Assembly: GCA_948144175.1 (NCBI GenBank)
Contig: CANXME010000396.1
Span: forward strand, 1-64,000
Reading direction: 5' to 3'
DNA length: 64,000 nt
Source: Closterium sp. NIES-65
Lineage: Eukaryota > Streptophyta > Zygnematophyceae > Desmidiales > Closteriaceae
Positions within the stretch are counted from its first letter, which is position 1. Each line of letters starts with the position of its first letter. Below are positions 9,201 through 22,329 of the stretch, in pieces. The notes beneath the pieces were generated by a model. That model was not told where the DNA came from and did no database searches. It saw only the letters and a list, made by a program, of their open reading frames with translations. The translations under genes and the position numbers were made by a program.

Positions 9201-12200
9201 TGGAGCTGATCTACAGGATAACGGGGTTGACGAGTTCACTCCTGCGAGTCAGCGGGTGACCCACTGCACATGTGCTCGGACGGGCCGACACTTGGCCACG
9301 TTCACCCGTCGGCCGGGGTCGAGCCTGTACACACTTACTACTGAGTCTCCTCAAGATGCTGAGTCTGGTCAGGTAGCTGCGTCAAGTTAGGTGTTTGCTG
9401 CGCCGTCCAGGTCTGGTCCTGAGTCTGCTCCCTGCTCGTGTCATCTCCTGTCCCACCAGACTCTCCTTTGGCACCACCGCCTTGGTCACCCCTCCCTGCC
9501 TCGTCTCCGAGGCATCGCCTCCCGTGTCCTTGTCTCTGGTCTCCCCCGGTCTCTCCCTCCCCTACCTCCGGGGCTTGCCCCTACCAGCGTCCCCTGCTTC
9601 GAAGGGCGACAGCGCGCCGCCCCTCACTCCTCCGAGTTTCCTCCGACAGAGGCTCCGCTGCAGACTCTTCACATGGACGTGTGGGGCCCCGCCCGCGTCC
9701 GTGGCCAGGGTCACGAGCGTTACTTCCTATTGGTGGTTGACGACTACTCGCGTTACACCACGGTGTTCCCCTTGCGCAGCAAGGGTGACTTCACTGGGGT
9801 GTTGATCGACTGGATCCGCGCAGCTCGTCTCCAGCTCAGAGAGAGTTTCGGCTCGGACTTTCCTGTTCTGCGTCTGCACTCTGACAGAGGCGGGGAGTTT
9901 TCCTCTGCCCGTCTAGGAGCCTTCTGTGGAGCACACGGCATCCGCCAGACCTTCACGCTTCCGCCAAAATGGGATTGCTGAGCGCCGCATTGGCATGGTC
10001 ATGGACGTCGCTCGTACGTCCATGATCCATGCGGCTGCCCCCCATTTTCTGTGGCCGTTTGCGGTTCAGTACGCAGCGCATCAGCTCAACCTTCAGCCCC
10101 GGGTCTCCTTGCCAGAGACCTCCCCCACCTTGCGGTGGACGGGGAAGGTTGGCGATGCGTCTGCGTTTCGGGTCTGGGGATCTCGGGCGTTTGTCCGCGA
10201 TTTGTCTACGGACAAGCTGTCCCCCCGTGCTGTTCCCTGCGTCTTCCTTGGCTTCCCCCCTGACGCGCCTGGGTGGCAGTTTTACCACCCCACCTCGCGC
10301 CGTGTTCTATCCTCCCAGGAAGTCACCTTTGACGAGTCGGTGCCTTACTACCGTCTCTTCCCCTACCTCACTGCACCCCTCCCCCCGCCGCCGCTCTTCC
10401 TTGCGCCAGGTCCTCCCCCGCTAGACCCCCTCCCCCCTCATGGTCCTTCCCCGTCAAGTGTGTCCCAGGTAGACGCAGTCGAGCCTGTCGAGGTAGCTAT
10501 TGACTCTGGTGCTGCTTGAGGTAATGTGCCTGCGAGTGCCGCGTCTGGAGGTGCTGACCCTGAGGGTGCGGAGCCAAGGGGTGATAAGTCCAGGGGTGCG
10601 GAGCCTGGGGGTGCTGAGCCTAAGGGTGCTGAGTCTGGGGGTGCTGAGCCTGGGGGTGCTGAGCCTAAGGGTGCGGAGCCTTGGGGTGCTGGGTCTGCTC
10701 GTGTGACCTCTCGCGGTGCTTCATCGAGACGGGGGCCACTCTCTCTGAAGAAGCTGCGCGAGTGGTTTGCCCGGCGCTGGAGCCGTGCTGCTGGAGCTGG
10801 AGGTACTACTGTTGCTGCTGGTCCCGGAGGTGCTCGTACTGGCGGTACTGGAGCTGCTGGGGCCGGGGGTGCTGCTAGGGCTGCTGGAGTTAGTCCTGCT
10901 GGAGATACTACTGGAGCTGCTGGCGGTACGAGAGCTGCCGGTCCCGCTGGAGTTGGTGCTGCTGGAGGTGGAGCTACTGGGGGTGTCGGCGTTGGTGCTT
11001 CTGCTGGCGCTGGTGCTTCTGAGGGTGCTGGAGTTGGCGCTGTTGGAGCTTGAGGTGCTGCTGGCGCTGGTGCTACCGCTGGGGATACTGGTGCTGTCCC
11101 TGCTGGTCCTGGAGGCGCTGTGCGGCCGAGGCCGTACTTCGTTCCGCTCCTTGAGCAGGTTCTTGGTCTCCCGCCCTCTAATGGTCCTGCTCCTCCCTTA
11201 GAGTGTCCACAGCCTGTCCAGTCGCGGTCAGAGTTACAGCCCGCCTCCCCCTTACCTGCTCCTTCTCCCTACACTGGTCCTACTGGAGGTCTTGCTGAGC
11301 GTCGTGAGCCTGCGTCTCGTCCTACGTCGCCCGTTCGTGCTGCTCGCACTAGTGGTCGTGCTCCGCGACCGCGTCCTCCTGCGGTCCCAGGCACACACCA
11401 GATGGCACTGCGTCCTTCCACTGCTCCTCTGCGTGTCCCGTTGCCGTCTCCTCCAGAGTCCTCTCTTCCTGTCCTTGCTGACCCGGAGTCTGACTCTCTT
11501 CGTGCTGCCAGTCCTACTGTCACGCGTCTCCTGGCTACTGTTGTCACTGACCCTTCCTTTGAGTCCACTGCTGCGTCGGCCCTAGTTGCTGAGCTTGTCG
11601 ACTTTGCTGCTCACTGTCGTCTCGACTTCGCTACTAGTCTTGTTGCTGAGTCTGAGTCTGTCTGTCCTCCGTCCGTCGGGGGTGAGTGTGCTCTTAGCAC
11701 GGATCCTTGAGAACAGGCAGGAGGAGTTCCAGTGTTTTGCTGCTGCTTTGCCTCATCTCGTCTCCACGTTGATTGCCCCTGAGGGAGACCCGGATGCACC
11801 AGACATCCCGACTCCTCGATCGTACGCTGAGGCGATCGAGGGTCCCTACTCCTCACAGTGGGAGTCAGCCACGGACGCAGAGATGGCTTCCTGGAAGTCC
11901 ACAGGCACCTACGTCGACGAGGTTCCCCCACCTGGGGCGAACATCGTCAGTGACATGTGGATTTTTAGGGTGAAGCGGCCGCCGGGTTCTCCGCCTGTCT
12001 TCAAGGCGCGTTACGTGGCTCGAGGCTTCAGTCAGCGGCAGGGAGTTGACTACTTTCAGACCTTCTCTCCCACCCCGAAGATGACCACTCTTCGGGTGCT
12101 GCTGCACATAGCCGCTCAACGCGACTACGAGCTCCACTCTCTTGACTTCAGCACTGCTTTCCTGCAGGGCAGCCTGCACGAGGAGATCTGGCTGCGCCGC

Positions 12201-13582
12201 CCTCCTGGCTTCACTGGGTCGTTTCCTCCTGGTACCCAGTGGAGCCTCCGGCGGCCAATCTACGGTCTCCGCCAGGCGCCCCATGAGTGGCACGACACAC
12301 TGAGGACTACACTTGCGGCTCTTGGGTTTGCTCCTTCTACTGCCGACCCGTCGCTGTTTCTGCGCACCAACACCTCTTTGCCGCCGTTTTACATCCTCGT
12401 GTACGTCGACGACTTGGTCTTTGCCACAGCTGACACTGCTGGACTCGCCCACGTGAAGTCCGAGCTGCACAAGAGACACACGTGCACAGACCTGGGTGAA
12501 CTGCGCAGCTACCTTGGCTTGCAAATCACCCGGGACAGAGCACAGCGCACCATTACCCTGACTCAGTTACACACGGTGCAGCAGGTCCTTCAGCGCTTCG
12601 ACTTCACGTACTCCTCGCCTCAGGCCACTCCTCTGTCTACTCGTCACTCGCACTCAGCTCTGCCTTCGGATGAGTCCGTAGAGCCGAGTGGCCCGTACCC
12701 AGAGCTTGTTGGCTGCCTCATGTACCTGATGACCTGGACACAACCTTACCTTGCATACCCTCTAAGCATCTTGGCACGCTATGTTGCTCCTGGGAGACAC
12801 CGACCAGAGCACATGGCTGTAGCGAAGAGGGTGTTGCGCTACTTGTGCAGTACGTCGGGCATGGGGCTAGTGCTTGGAGGGCGACGTCCAGTGGTCCTCA
12901 CAGGTCACGCAGACGCTTCTTGGGCTGACGACCAGGCTACGCAGCGGTCGTCACAGGGTTACACCTTGAGTCTTGGCTCTGGCTCTGTTTCGTGGCGGTC
13001 TACCCGCTCGTCTTCTGTTCTCGGCTCCAGCTGTGAGGCTGAGATCTACGCGGGGGCCATGGCTGCACAGGAGCTACGCTGGCTCACCTACCTGCTGACT
13101 GACCTAGGAGAGCCGCCTCGTTCTCCTCCAGTTCTGTACGTAAACAACAAGGCCATGCTGGCCTTGTGTCGGGAGCACAGACTGGAGCACAGAACGAAGC
13201 ACATTGCTCTCCGCTACTTCCTTGCTCGTGAGCTGCAGCAGCGTGGCCAGCTGCGCCTTGCTTACGTGGCCTCTGAGGCCAACACTGCTGATATCTTCAC
13301 CAAGGCACTCCCGCCTGGGGATCATTAGTGCTTCTGTGCTATGCTAGGTCTTGTGCCTACTTGGCCTCACTTGCTCAGTTCTTGACCTTGCTGATACTGT
13401 GATCTTTCTATACCTGCACTTGCCTGTTTACCTTTATATATGATCTTGCATGTGAACTGGCCTTTTGGCCTTGCTCTTGTGCTCGGATTGTGTGGTGACG
13501 TTGTGATCCACCCTGAGCTTGCTTTGCTTTGCTTGACTGGTCTTGTGACCTCTTGTTCTCCCCCACTTTGCCTATGGGGGTG
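9201..13582 (+). mobile_element. Copia-A copy 4, lacking gag, broken
   Basis: Begins in the pre-integrase domain directly after an LTR, so the 5' coding part is missing. Pre-integrase zinc-binding region about 9,230-9,600, integrase core about 9,660-10,370, collagen-like linker about 10,520-11,100, RT about 11,820-12,560 (YVDD near 12,405), RNase H about 12,890-13,310, purine tract about 13,567-13,582. The RT-RNase H half is well preserved; several breaks lie earlier. Same family as copies 2, 3, 5 and 6. Confidence 0.87.
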
Positions 13583-13707
13583 TGTCAAACTCATATGCTA
13601 TAGTCTGTGTAGGGTGTAGTGGGGTAGACTATATGGGGTACAACATTTCTAGGTTTTCCTAGTTGTACCCACCTGCTTGCTAGTTCATTCATTCCTCATT
13701 CTTCACA
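13583..13707 (+). repeat. 3' LTR of Copia-A copy 4
   Basis: 125 bp, TGTCAAACTCATATGC...TTCTTCACA, directly after the CTATGGGGGTG purine tract. It is diverged from the LTR at 8,698-9,200, so the two are not a young pair. Copia-B sequence follows, meaning that copy 4 lies in or against the Copia-B element. Confidence 0.8.
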
Positions 13708-14148
13708 ACAAGGCCTTGTCGTCCTGCAAACACGAGACAGTAACACCCACATCTCATTCAACGACGTGCTCTACGTCTCGAACCTCCGCTTCAATCTACT
13801 CTCGACTGGACAGCTCCGCGACTGTGGCGTCATAATTCACACAGATCTTGCTACACGCGACCTCATCCTTACCTACGCTCCCCCGGACACTCCTCCTGAG
13901 ACGTTCAAATACATCGGACGAGCCCGCTCAATCAACGGGATCTACATCCTGGACTTTGACATACCTCCTTGTCAAGCATCATCGGACGAGCTCGTGGATC
14001 TTGTTCCCCTCGAGTTCGCCTTCATGAGCCAGGAGTCATGGGAGCATCCGGACGGACGACCGTGGGTTCGCCGCAGCCCTCAACCCCGCGAGATCGACCT
14101 GCACGAGCCAGACATCAACGGGCTGTGCACAACATGCCACACACCCGC

Positions 14149-14514
14149 TGTGAGAGTACGACGGCTTATGCCAGCTATGCTTGCTTGCCTTACTTTATTA
14201 TGCTATTTCTAGCATAGGATAATTATATGCATGCATGAATTGCTTGATTTCCTAGGCTAGGTGCTTTCCTATATGTTATTATAGTTATAGCACCGAGCTA
14301 GGTTGCGTGCACCGAATTCTGGCTTTTCGGTTGCCACCGAATTGCCTTCTACCGAATTCGGTAAGGATCTGTTCGGGACGCACGCGACCCGCGGAACCTT
14401 CGTGTAACACCTGGTTACTGGGCTTTGTGTCGAGCCTATATATAGCCTCGCGTTGTACCCAGGTGATCATTCAATTCATATTCTCTTTTCTGAGCTCGAT
14501 CCTAGATCTTCACA
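14149..14514 (+). repeat. 5' LTR of gypsy copy 1
   Basis: 366 bp, TGTGAGAGTACGACGG...CTTCACA, with a TATATATA box near 14,437-14,444. It pairs with 21,220-21,595. Confidence 0.9.
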
Positions 14515-17500
14515 CTTGGTAATCAGAGTGGGTTTACACGCGAGGTCTTCAACCGCTTAGTTCTGGCCTTTAAAAACCGCGGGGGCGACGACGAAAGCGC
14601 CGATACGGGTATGTAAAACCAGTTCCGCGCAATTTTTCTAAGTTGCCCTCGATTCGGTTTTCGAAAACCCCTCAGATTTTCTGGTGGAAAGGTTGGAGTT
14701 TCGACCGTTCGATCGAGTTTCATCTCAACGGCCCATAGAATTTCTCCCAAAAAATTTGGAATTTGGAGCGTCGGATTGATTTTCTCCTCAACGGCCAAGA
14801 TCGGACGCGAATTTCGCCCAAGGGAGATTTACGCGACCTACAGAGTTCGCGCTCGTCGATCCTATAGTCAGCTTGACTCGCAGTAAGTCGACCAGCACCT
14901 AGAAATCGAATATTTTCGTCGCGTATCTTCTTGTAAATAGCCAAATGGAGGGAAAAGGAGATATTTCAGTACAGAGAATCGCGGAGTTACGTGCTGAGCA
15001 TAAGCAAATACATGCGGCGCTCCCACGACTCGAAAAACTCCTTGCGAACCAGACGGCAACCGCCACAGCAGCAGCGACAACAGTAGCAGCAGCAGCAGCA
15101 GCGGCAACACCGACAATTCTACATGCGACAATGGCAGCTGCTACAGTTAACCTCGAAGCAGTGAAGCCGAGGCTACCGGAGGCGTTCGATCCTACAGTAA
15201 AAAGGAACGACGTTCATCGATTTGTAGCTGAACTCGAAATTTACTTCGAAGCTGTTGGATGCACGAACCCGACAAAAGACGCAATGCGCATACGGCTCGC
15301 AGCAACACTGTTACGAGGCCCAGCTCTAGAGTGGATCAACAACAGAAAAGTCCAAGGCGAGGGGACGTGGGCGCAGTTTCCGGCAGCACTGATCGAACAG
15401 TTCGACACGTTGAACAGTAGCTACTACGGAACACAACGCAACAAGCCAACTAGTGGCATGGGGCGATTGGCACCACCCACGACTGCCGACCCGATGGAGA
15501 ACGACGAGGGCGATGTGGAGCAGCGGCTAGCAAATAATGAGACGTGCAAATTTTGCGGCGCTACAGGACATCGTATCTTGGCGTGTTGGAAAATGAAGAG
15601 AAGGTGTGCGGAGCTGAAGGACAAGAACAGTGCGGCACCCCCGAAGCAGAAAACGTATAACGTGGCAACTTCGGAGAGGGCGAAAAAAGGAGAATATGGT
15701 GGCGCAAATTTAAAACGTCACGACCAGCCGGCATCAGGGGAAATCGCCGAGACTGATGGAGGATCCGCGAAACAAGACCCTGCACCGACCGGGAAACTCC
15801 AGCCGTATACCCCGACAAGTAAGAATATTAATTCTCGTGGGTTTCAAGCCTTTATTAAGGGAGAGCCAGAAATTAAACCGGTACCGGGTATTATGGGGAC
15901 CTTACTCCAGAGCGCTAACACGGGTCGAGCGTTCCGAGGAGTTAATATTCTCTCCCAGCAGCACTGTTTAAAGGCTCCCTGTTCCCCACAGATGAAGCCT
16001 ACACAGCTTCAAAGGCTTAGTGGAAGGTTCCAAGCCCAAGAGAAGCCGAATCGGCCTCGGATAAATCCTTCTAACCTTTCTCAGTTGAAAACTGATACTG
16101 AAGCTGCATCTTCGAGCGCAGGACCTAGGGATAACATATTCGACGTACCCTACGATCCTATAAGCGATACCATCTACGGATACTCGGAGCAGCAGCAACC
16201 ACTAGTACTCGAGGTGATCTGCAACGGGCGTCGCCTCCAGGCCCTGGTGGACAGTGGTGCATCCCACTCGGTGTGCGACCGCGGGACGTTGGAGAAAATT
16301 GGAGAATCCTCAGAAGAAACCCAGTTTACAGCAACGAGGGTGGACGGTACGAAGCTTCCCATCCACGGCAAGTCAACACTGCAGCTGCAGATAGGGGCGT
16401 TGAGGTGGAAGCCGACGTTGCCGATCACGAACATCAAGGGCTTAGATTTCATCTTGGGGCGAGATTTCTTGAAGCGGTTCAACCCCGAGATCGATTGGGT
16501 CAACAGGAAGGCGTGCATCTACAACAACGGGAAACGAGTGGAGCTGCGAAGCTGGACGGATACAGGGAACGTTCCTGAAACGACACTGGCACGATTCGAA
16601 CGGACACTGAACGAGAGTAACACGGGTTACTTAGCACTCGTTATGGCAGCAGCAGAGGAGGAGGTCTTGAAGCAGTACAAGGATATAATGCCCGACGACC
16701 TACCCGCAGGCGTACCTCCAGCACGCACCCACGAGCACGAGATCGTGGAGGAACCAGGTGCGAAACCCGTCTCACGTGCACCATACCGACAGAGTCCGAC
16801 TGAACTGATAGACATGAAAAAACAGATAGAGTATCTACTGGACCGACAACTGATTCGCCTATCCACCTCTCCCTACGGTGCACTGTGATAATTTAGAAGA
16901 GAGAAGAGGACTGCACTAGCAAGAATGGGGATACAAATAGGAAACCCTAGAAGGGTTCTACTCACTATAGAGCACCCCACTACAGGCTAGAGCATAAGAT
17001 AACATTCTGACACACCCCCATAGCCAAAGTGGGGTGTAATCAGCAGAGCAAGCAAAGCAGTACAAGCTCAGGGTGGATCACAATGTCACCACACATTCTG
17101 AGCACAAGTTCAAGAAGCAATAGTTTAAAGTTCACAATTATGAGCAAAGCTAGTGGTAGTCACAACAGGCAAGTGAGGAGGAGGAGAGAGAGTGAGAGGA
17201 GAGGAGATAGGAGGCGACGGATGAAGCTGCAGACACACGGGCAACAGGAGGCACACTGGCACAGCGGCTACCGGAACAACGCTCCGGAATACTGGAGTAA
17301 CTGGCCCCGCGGCTAAAGTAGCAGCAGACGAGCAATGGACCCACGGGCGGCTGGCACAGCTGGCTACGACTGGGCTACCGGAGCAACTCCCCGGAATACA
17401 GGTGCTCCTGGCGACACGACGGCAACCTCCATTCAGCTTCCCCAAACTATCCCACTCCCCCCTGGCACACACCCGCTGCTACACCGCTAGCTCCACTCCC

Positions 17501-17660
17501 CCTTCACCCCCCCCTTAGTACCACTCCACCAGCTCCAACACGTCCACCCCCCCTCAGCGTCAGCTGCAGCACAGGGAGACGGAGGAGGAGGAGGAGAAGG
17601 GGAGACCACACACCCGCCACCCCCCAGGTCGCCCCTCAGGTCGCCTCGATAGGCGACGGG

Positions 17661-17695
17661 AAAAGGGGGGGGGGGGGGGGGGGGGGGGGTGGTGC
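17661..17695. repeat. Long poly-G run
   Basis: About 30 consecutive G on the plus strand inside the TRIM-like element. A matching poly-C run lies at about 23,671-23,692 in the second copy. Length may be uncertain from sequencing. Confidence 0.8.
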
Positions 17696-17989
17696 ACGTG
17701 CCGTAGGTAGGGCGACGGGGCCGGGCCGTAGGTAGGGCGACGAGGCCGGTACGCAGGTAGGGCGGTGGGGCCGGGGCGCAAGTAGGGCGACGGGGCCGGG
17801 GTCGGAGGTGGGGCGACGGGGCCGGGGTCGCAGGTAGGGCGACGGGGCCGGGGCCGGGGCGCAGGTAGGGCGACGGGGCCGGGGCCGTAGGTAGGGCGAC
17901 GGGGTGCGACGCGCGGGTCCCCGTCGCCCGTCGCAGCGCCTCCTGGGGGCGACGCGCCGAGTGACGGGGCAGAAACCCGTCGCGCGCCT

Positions 17990-18130
17990 CAGGGCGCACG
18001 GCGGGCAGAAAACCGCCGCGAGCCTAGGGGCGCACGGCGGGCAGAAAACCGCCGCGCGCCTCGGGATGCACGGCGGGCAGAAAACCGCCGCGCGCCTCGG
18101 GGCGCACGGCGGGCAGAAAAAACTGCCGCA
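17990..18130 (-). repeat. 36-bp tandem array inside TRIM copy 1
   Basis: About four units of 36 bp, each with a GGCGGGCAGAAAACCGCC core that can fold back on itself. The same array is present at 23,240-23,440 (about six units) and 36,495-36,605 (about three units) in the sister copies. Confidence 0.85.
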
Positions 18131-19958
18131 CGCCACGGGGCGTGCGGCACATAGAGTAGCAGTAGCAGTTGCAACGTAAGCAACGAGGTGGTGAGCCCAC
18201 CCACAGGATCGATCCAAGGGGATCGACCTGCTCTGATAGCATGTGATAATTTAGAAGAGAGAAGAGGACTGCACTAGCAAGAATGGGGATACAAATAGGA
18301 AACCCTAGAAGGGTTGTACTCGCTATAGAGCACCCCACTACAGGCTAGAGCATAAGATAACATTCTGACATGCACCAGTTCTCCTCACTCCAAAGCCAGA
18401 CGGTAGTTTATGGATGTGCATCGACTACCGCGCACTGAACAAACAGACAGTCAAAAACAAATATCCCATACCGCGCATAGACGACCCACTCGATCAACTG
18501 CGTGGTGCAACAGTCTTCTCGAAGCTGGACCTACGGTCGGGATACTGGCAGATCAAGATGGCGGACAACTCGATCCACAAGACGGCGTTCCGTACTCAAT
18601 ACGGCTCCTACGAATACTTGGTGATGCCGTTCGGACTCTGCAACGCACCAGCAACGTTCCAGGCGGAAATGAACCATATTCTACGGCCCCTGTTGGACAA
18701 GTGCGTAGTGGTGTACTTGGACGATATCCTCATCTACTCCAAGAACATGAAGGAGCACGTGGAGCATCTACGGAAGGTGTTTGAGATCTTGCGGAAAAAC
18801 AAGTTCTACGTGAAGCTGTCGAAGAGCGACTTCGCCCCGAAGAAGGTGCAGTTTCTCGGGCACATGGTGAGTGCCGAGGGCGTACACGTGGACCCGCGGA
18901 AGATCGAAGCCGTAAAAAAGTGGAAAGTACCGGAGAACGTGAAGGAGTTGCAGCAGTTCCTAGGCTTTGCCAACTACTACAACAGGTTCGTGCCGCAGTA
19001 CGCTAAGATAGCAGCGCCATTGACCGACCTACTGGAAAAGGATACGCCCTACAAATGGGATACCCCTCATCAGCAAGCCATGGAGCAGCTACAGACAGCA
19101 CTGACTCAGTAAGAAGTTACACGGAGCAGAACTGAACTACCCCATCCATGACAAGGAAGCCCTAGCGATAGTCATAGCCTTCAAGGTGTGGAGGTGTTAC
19201 CTAGAGGGAGCCAAGACTACAGTCTGTACTGACCACTGCAGTTTCAAATACCTGAAGTCGCAGCCGACGCTCTCACGACGACAGGTGCGGTGGGTGGACT
19301 TCCTGGAAACTCACTTCCACTACGACATCGTCTACAAGCCCGGGCTACACAACAAGGCAGACGCGTTGAGCCGCCCCGGACATGTAGCAGGCATCCAGCT
19401 CGACGGGATGAACCCTCTGCTCAAGGGTCTATTCCAACATGGGTACTCCGTGGACGCAGAAATCGCTACAGCACAGACCAAGAAGTTGTTACAGTAGGAG
19501 AAAGACTTAGCTATAAGGAAAGGTTCAGGAAAGATTTGGGTACCGAATTACGCCCCGCTACGGCAGATCCTATTGGAGGAGTTTCACGACGTACCTTACG
19601 CGGGACATTTTGGGAGCAACAAGACGTTAGCAGGGATAGCAAAGTATTACTACTGGCCCGGGATGGCAGCAGACGTGCAGCAGTTCGTCACCTCATGCGA
19701 CACGTGCCAGTGGATAAAGAGCAGCAAGCAGTAAAAAGCAGGGTTACTTCAACCTCTACCCGTACCGGAGCAGCCATGGCAGGTCGTTAGCCTCGACTTT
19801 ATCACAGGACTTCCCTCGACCTCACGGGGGCACAATTCCATCCTCGTAGTCATCGGTAAGTTCTCCAAAATGGGTCACTTCATACCGACCAACGCCACAG
19901 CTACAGCAGAAGCAACTGCTCGCCTCTTCTTCGACCGCATCATCACCATCCACGGCAT

Positions 19959-20306
19959 TCTCAGAATCCCAACCACTAGACCATTGGGATAAAAGGGCTT
20001 GTTTTAGTAGCGGGTCAGTGCGCCCACAACCCCCCAGGCAACCGTGCCTGTAACCCTTCCCTAGGATCAATCGGGGATCACCAGTGGACCTCTGACACCC
20101 CCCCTCACTGGGATGCTCGAAGTGCACACACCGGGATTCGAACCCGAGACCTTCGCTCTGGATACCATCTCAGAATCCCAACTACTAGACCATTGGGATA
20201 AAAGGGCTTGTTTCAGTAGCGGGTCAGTGCGCCCATAACCCCCCAGGCAACCGTGCCTGTAACCCTTCCTTAGGATCAATCGGGGATCACCAGTGGACCT
20301 CTGACA
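19959..20306 (-). mobile_element. Mini LTR element copy 2 (SMART-like), complete
   Basis: 348 bp: two 139-bp LTRs (19,959-20,097 and 20,168-20,306) around a 70-bp interior, with a perfect 5-bp target duplication GGCAT. On the minus strand the order is LTR, PBS (TGGTATCCAGAGC), B box GGTTCGAATCC (plus-strand 20,134-20,144), purine tract, LTR. TTTT and the A-box region are kept in the LTR end. Inserted in the integrase region of gypsy copy 1. Confidence 0.9.
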
Positions 20307-21219
20307 GGCATCCCCGCTACACTCATCTCAGACACAGACCCAAAATTCACCAGTAAGTTCTGGAAGGAGCTCATGGGACTATTGGGGACAAAACTTGCGA
20401 TGTCCTCAGCATACCACCCACAGACTGACGGACAGACCCAGCGACTCAATCAAGTTGTCGAACAGTTACTGCGCACAGCTTGCAAGGACGACGTCAGCCA
20501 CTGGGACACACAGTTACAGACCCTAGAGTTCGCTTACAACAACGCATCACATGCGGCCACAGGGAAAACTCCTTTCTTCCTGTGCTATGGATGGGAACCA
20601 CTTACACCACAGCAGCCAACTACACCGGCATACGTCCAAGCCGCACATGACTTCGTCATCACCATGCAGCAGCTATGGGAGAAGACTCAGCGACGACTCA
20701 TCACGATGCAGACCTCCCAGAAGCAGTATGCCGATCGTCAGCGACGTGATCACTCATTAGCAGTCGGAGATCAGGTGCTTCTTGACACGCGCAACTTGAA
20801 CCTGTCTCACCTCCCATCCAAACTACGGCCTCGCTTCTGTGGTCCTTTACTCATTGAGGCACAGGTGACACCAGTTACATTCCGCTTGCGCTTACCAGAT
20901 ACATGGAAGCTTCACAACGCTTTCCATGGTCACCTACTGAAGCCCTACAAGGACCCCAACCAACAGTTCCAGGGACGGCAGCTACCGCCGCCACCACCGG
21001 TTCTCGTACAGGATGAACCAGAGTACGAAGTGGAGCGCGTTCTCTCTCATCGGCGCCGCGGTGGCAAGACCCTCGAGTTCCTGATCCGCTGGAAGGGATA
21101 CGACCCCACTGAGGACAGTTGGGTTGCAGAAGCTGATATGGGCAACGCACGCCGTGCTCTCAATGACTATCTTGTCAAGCAGGGTGTATCTCACGCCACC
21201 CAGCTTTGAGGGGGGGACG

Positions 21220-21595
21220 TGTGAGAGTACGACGGCTTATGCCAGCTATGCTTGCTTGCCTTACTTTATTATGCTATTTCTAGCATAGGATAATTATATG
21301 CATGCATGAATTGCTTGATTTCCTAGGCTAGGTGCTTTCCTATATTTTATTATAGTTCTAGCACCGAGCTAGGTTGCATGCACCGAATTCTGGCGTTTCG
21401 GTTGCCACCGAATTGCCTTCTACCGAATTCGGTAAGGATCTGTTCTGGACGTTTCGCGACCCGCGGAACCTTCGCGTAACACCTGGTTTCTGGGCCTTGT
21501 GTCGAGCCTATATATAGCCTCGCGTTGTACCCAGGTGATCATTCAATTCATTCAATTCACATTCTCTTTTCTGAGCTCGATCCTAGATCCTCACA
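21220..21595 (+). repeat. 3' LTR of gypsy copy 1
   Basis: 376 bp, same ends as the 5' LTR with about a dozen differences by eye, preceded by the purine tract TTTGAGGGGGGGACG. Confidence 0.9.
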
Positions 21596-22329
21596 CCCAC
21601 GGCAAGCCGCACGGAGCAAGTTGAGCGGGAGTACGCAGCAATTCAGGAGGCGGAGAGCGCTGAGGCAGAACCTACAGGCATGACACGTGAAGAACTCGCC
21701 GTGTCACCTCACCGTATCTTCGGTGAGCCGAACAAGCAATTCGGGCAGCAGAGGGTGAGCAGACCAAGGCCCTATTCGGAAACCCTCCTCTTCGTTCTAG
21801 AAGCCAACACCACCACCTTCGACGAAGATGGAGAACCGCGCCCATACACCCACGAATACTACCGTCACGAGATTAATCCAACTTGGAAAGACCCTGACGC
21901 ACCAGAGGAGCTGAGTGTCCAGGAAGAACGAGACAAGGTACGAGCGGAAAAGAAGCAAAAGCTGTATGAGGAGCGCATCGCGGCAGGATGGGACGAACAA
22001 TCAGCACACGGAGGATGGGGCGACGAGGATACCAACGCAGAACACGACGCAACCTGGGCATCCGCCACTGGAGCATGGGGAGCCAGCGCCAGCGGAACGG
22101 TTACCACAGGAGGATGGGGACCAGCCGAACCCGATGAAGGGGAGCTTATCCAAGAAGAACTGGAGGAAGCTGAACGCGAAATGAAAGTTGAGCGCGGCGA
22201 AGCACCACCTCGAGTCGCCATTCCCCTCGGGTGGACCCCCCGCACTGGTGAACCACCTCGCTCACCTCATCGCTGGACCGATCCCTGGTCGGAGATTGAG
22301 GAGGGAAATATACCACCAACTCCTCCTCG

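Larger units (their letters stand above)
16884..18370 (-). mobile_element. TRIM-like non-autonomous LTR element, copy 1
   Basis: 1,487 bp with 129-bp LTRs (16,884-17,012 and 18,242-18,370; two differences seen) and a perfect 5-bp target duplication TGCAC on both sides. On the minus strand it reads LTR, PBS (GCTATCAGAGCAGG), a GC-rich interior with 36-bp tandem units at about 17,990-18,120, further ~19-bp GC units, and a purine tract (CTATGGGGGTG) before the 3' LTR. No polymerase genes. PBS, purine tract and LTR style match Copia-A, its likely partner. Inserted in the RT region of gypsy copy 1. Looks whole for its class. Confidence 0.9.
14149..21595 (+). mobile_element. Gypsy chromovirus copy 1, nearly full length with nested insertions
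   Basis: Ty3/gypsy order: LTR, PBS region (TTGGTAATCAGAG), gag from about 14,945, CCHC zinc knuckle about 15,545-15,595, protease (DSGASHS) about 16,250, RT about 16,640-19,060 with the YLDD motif near 18,715, RNase H about 19,130-19,370, integrase about 19,560-20,760, chromodomain about 21,020-21,180, purine tract, LTR. The chromodomain places it among chromoviruses, which target histone-marked chromatin. Flanks read CCCGC and CCCAC, probably a 5-bp target duplication with one change. Two elements sit inside it (16,884-18,370 and 19,959-20,306). Broken, with a handful of breaks besides the insertions; LTR divergence of roughly 3% by eye suggests moderate age. Confidence 0.9.
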
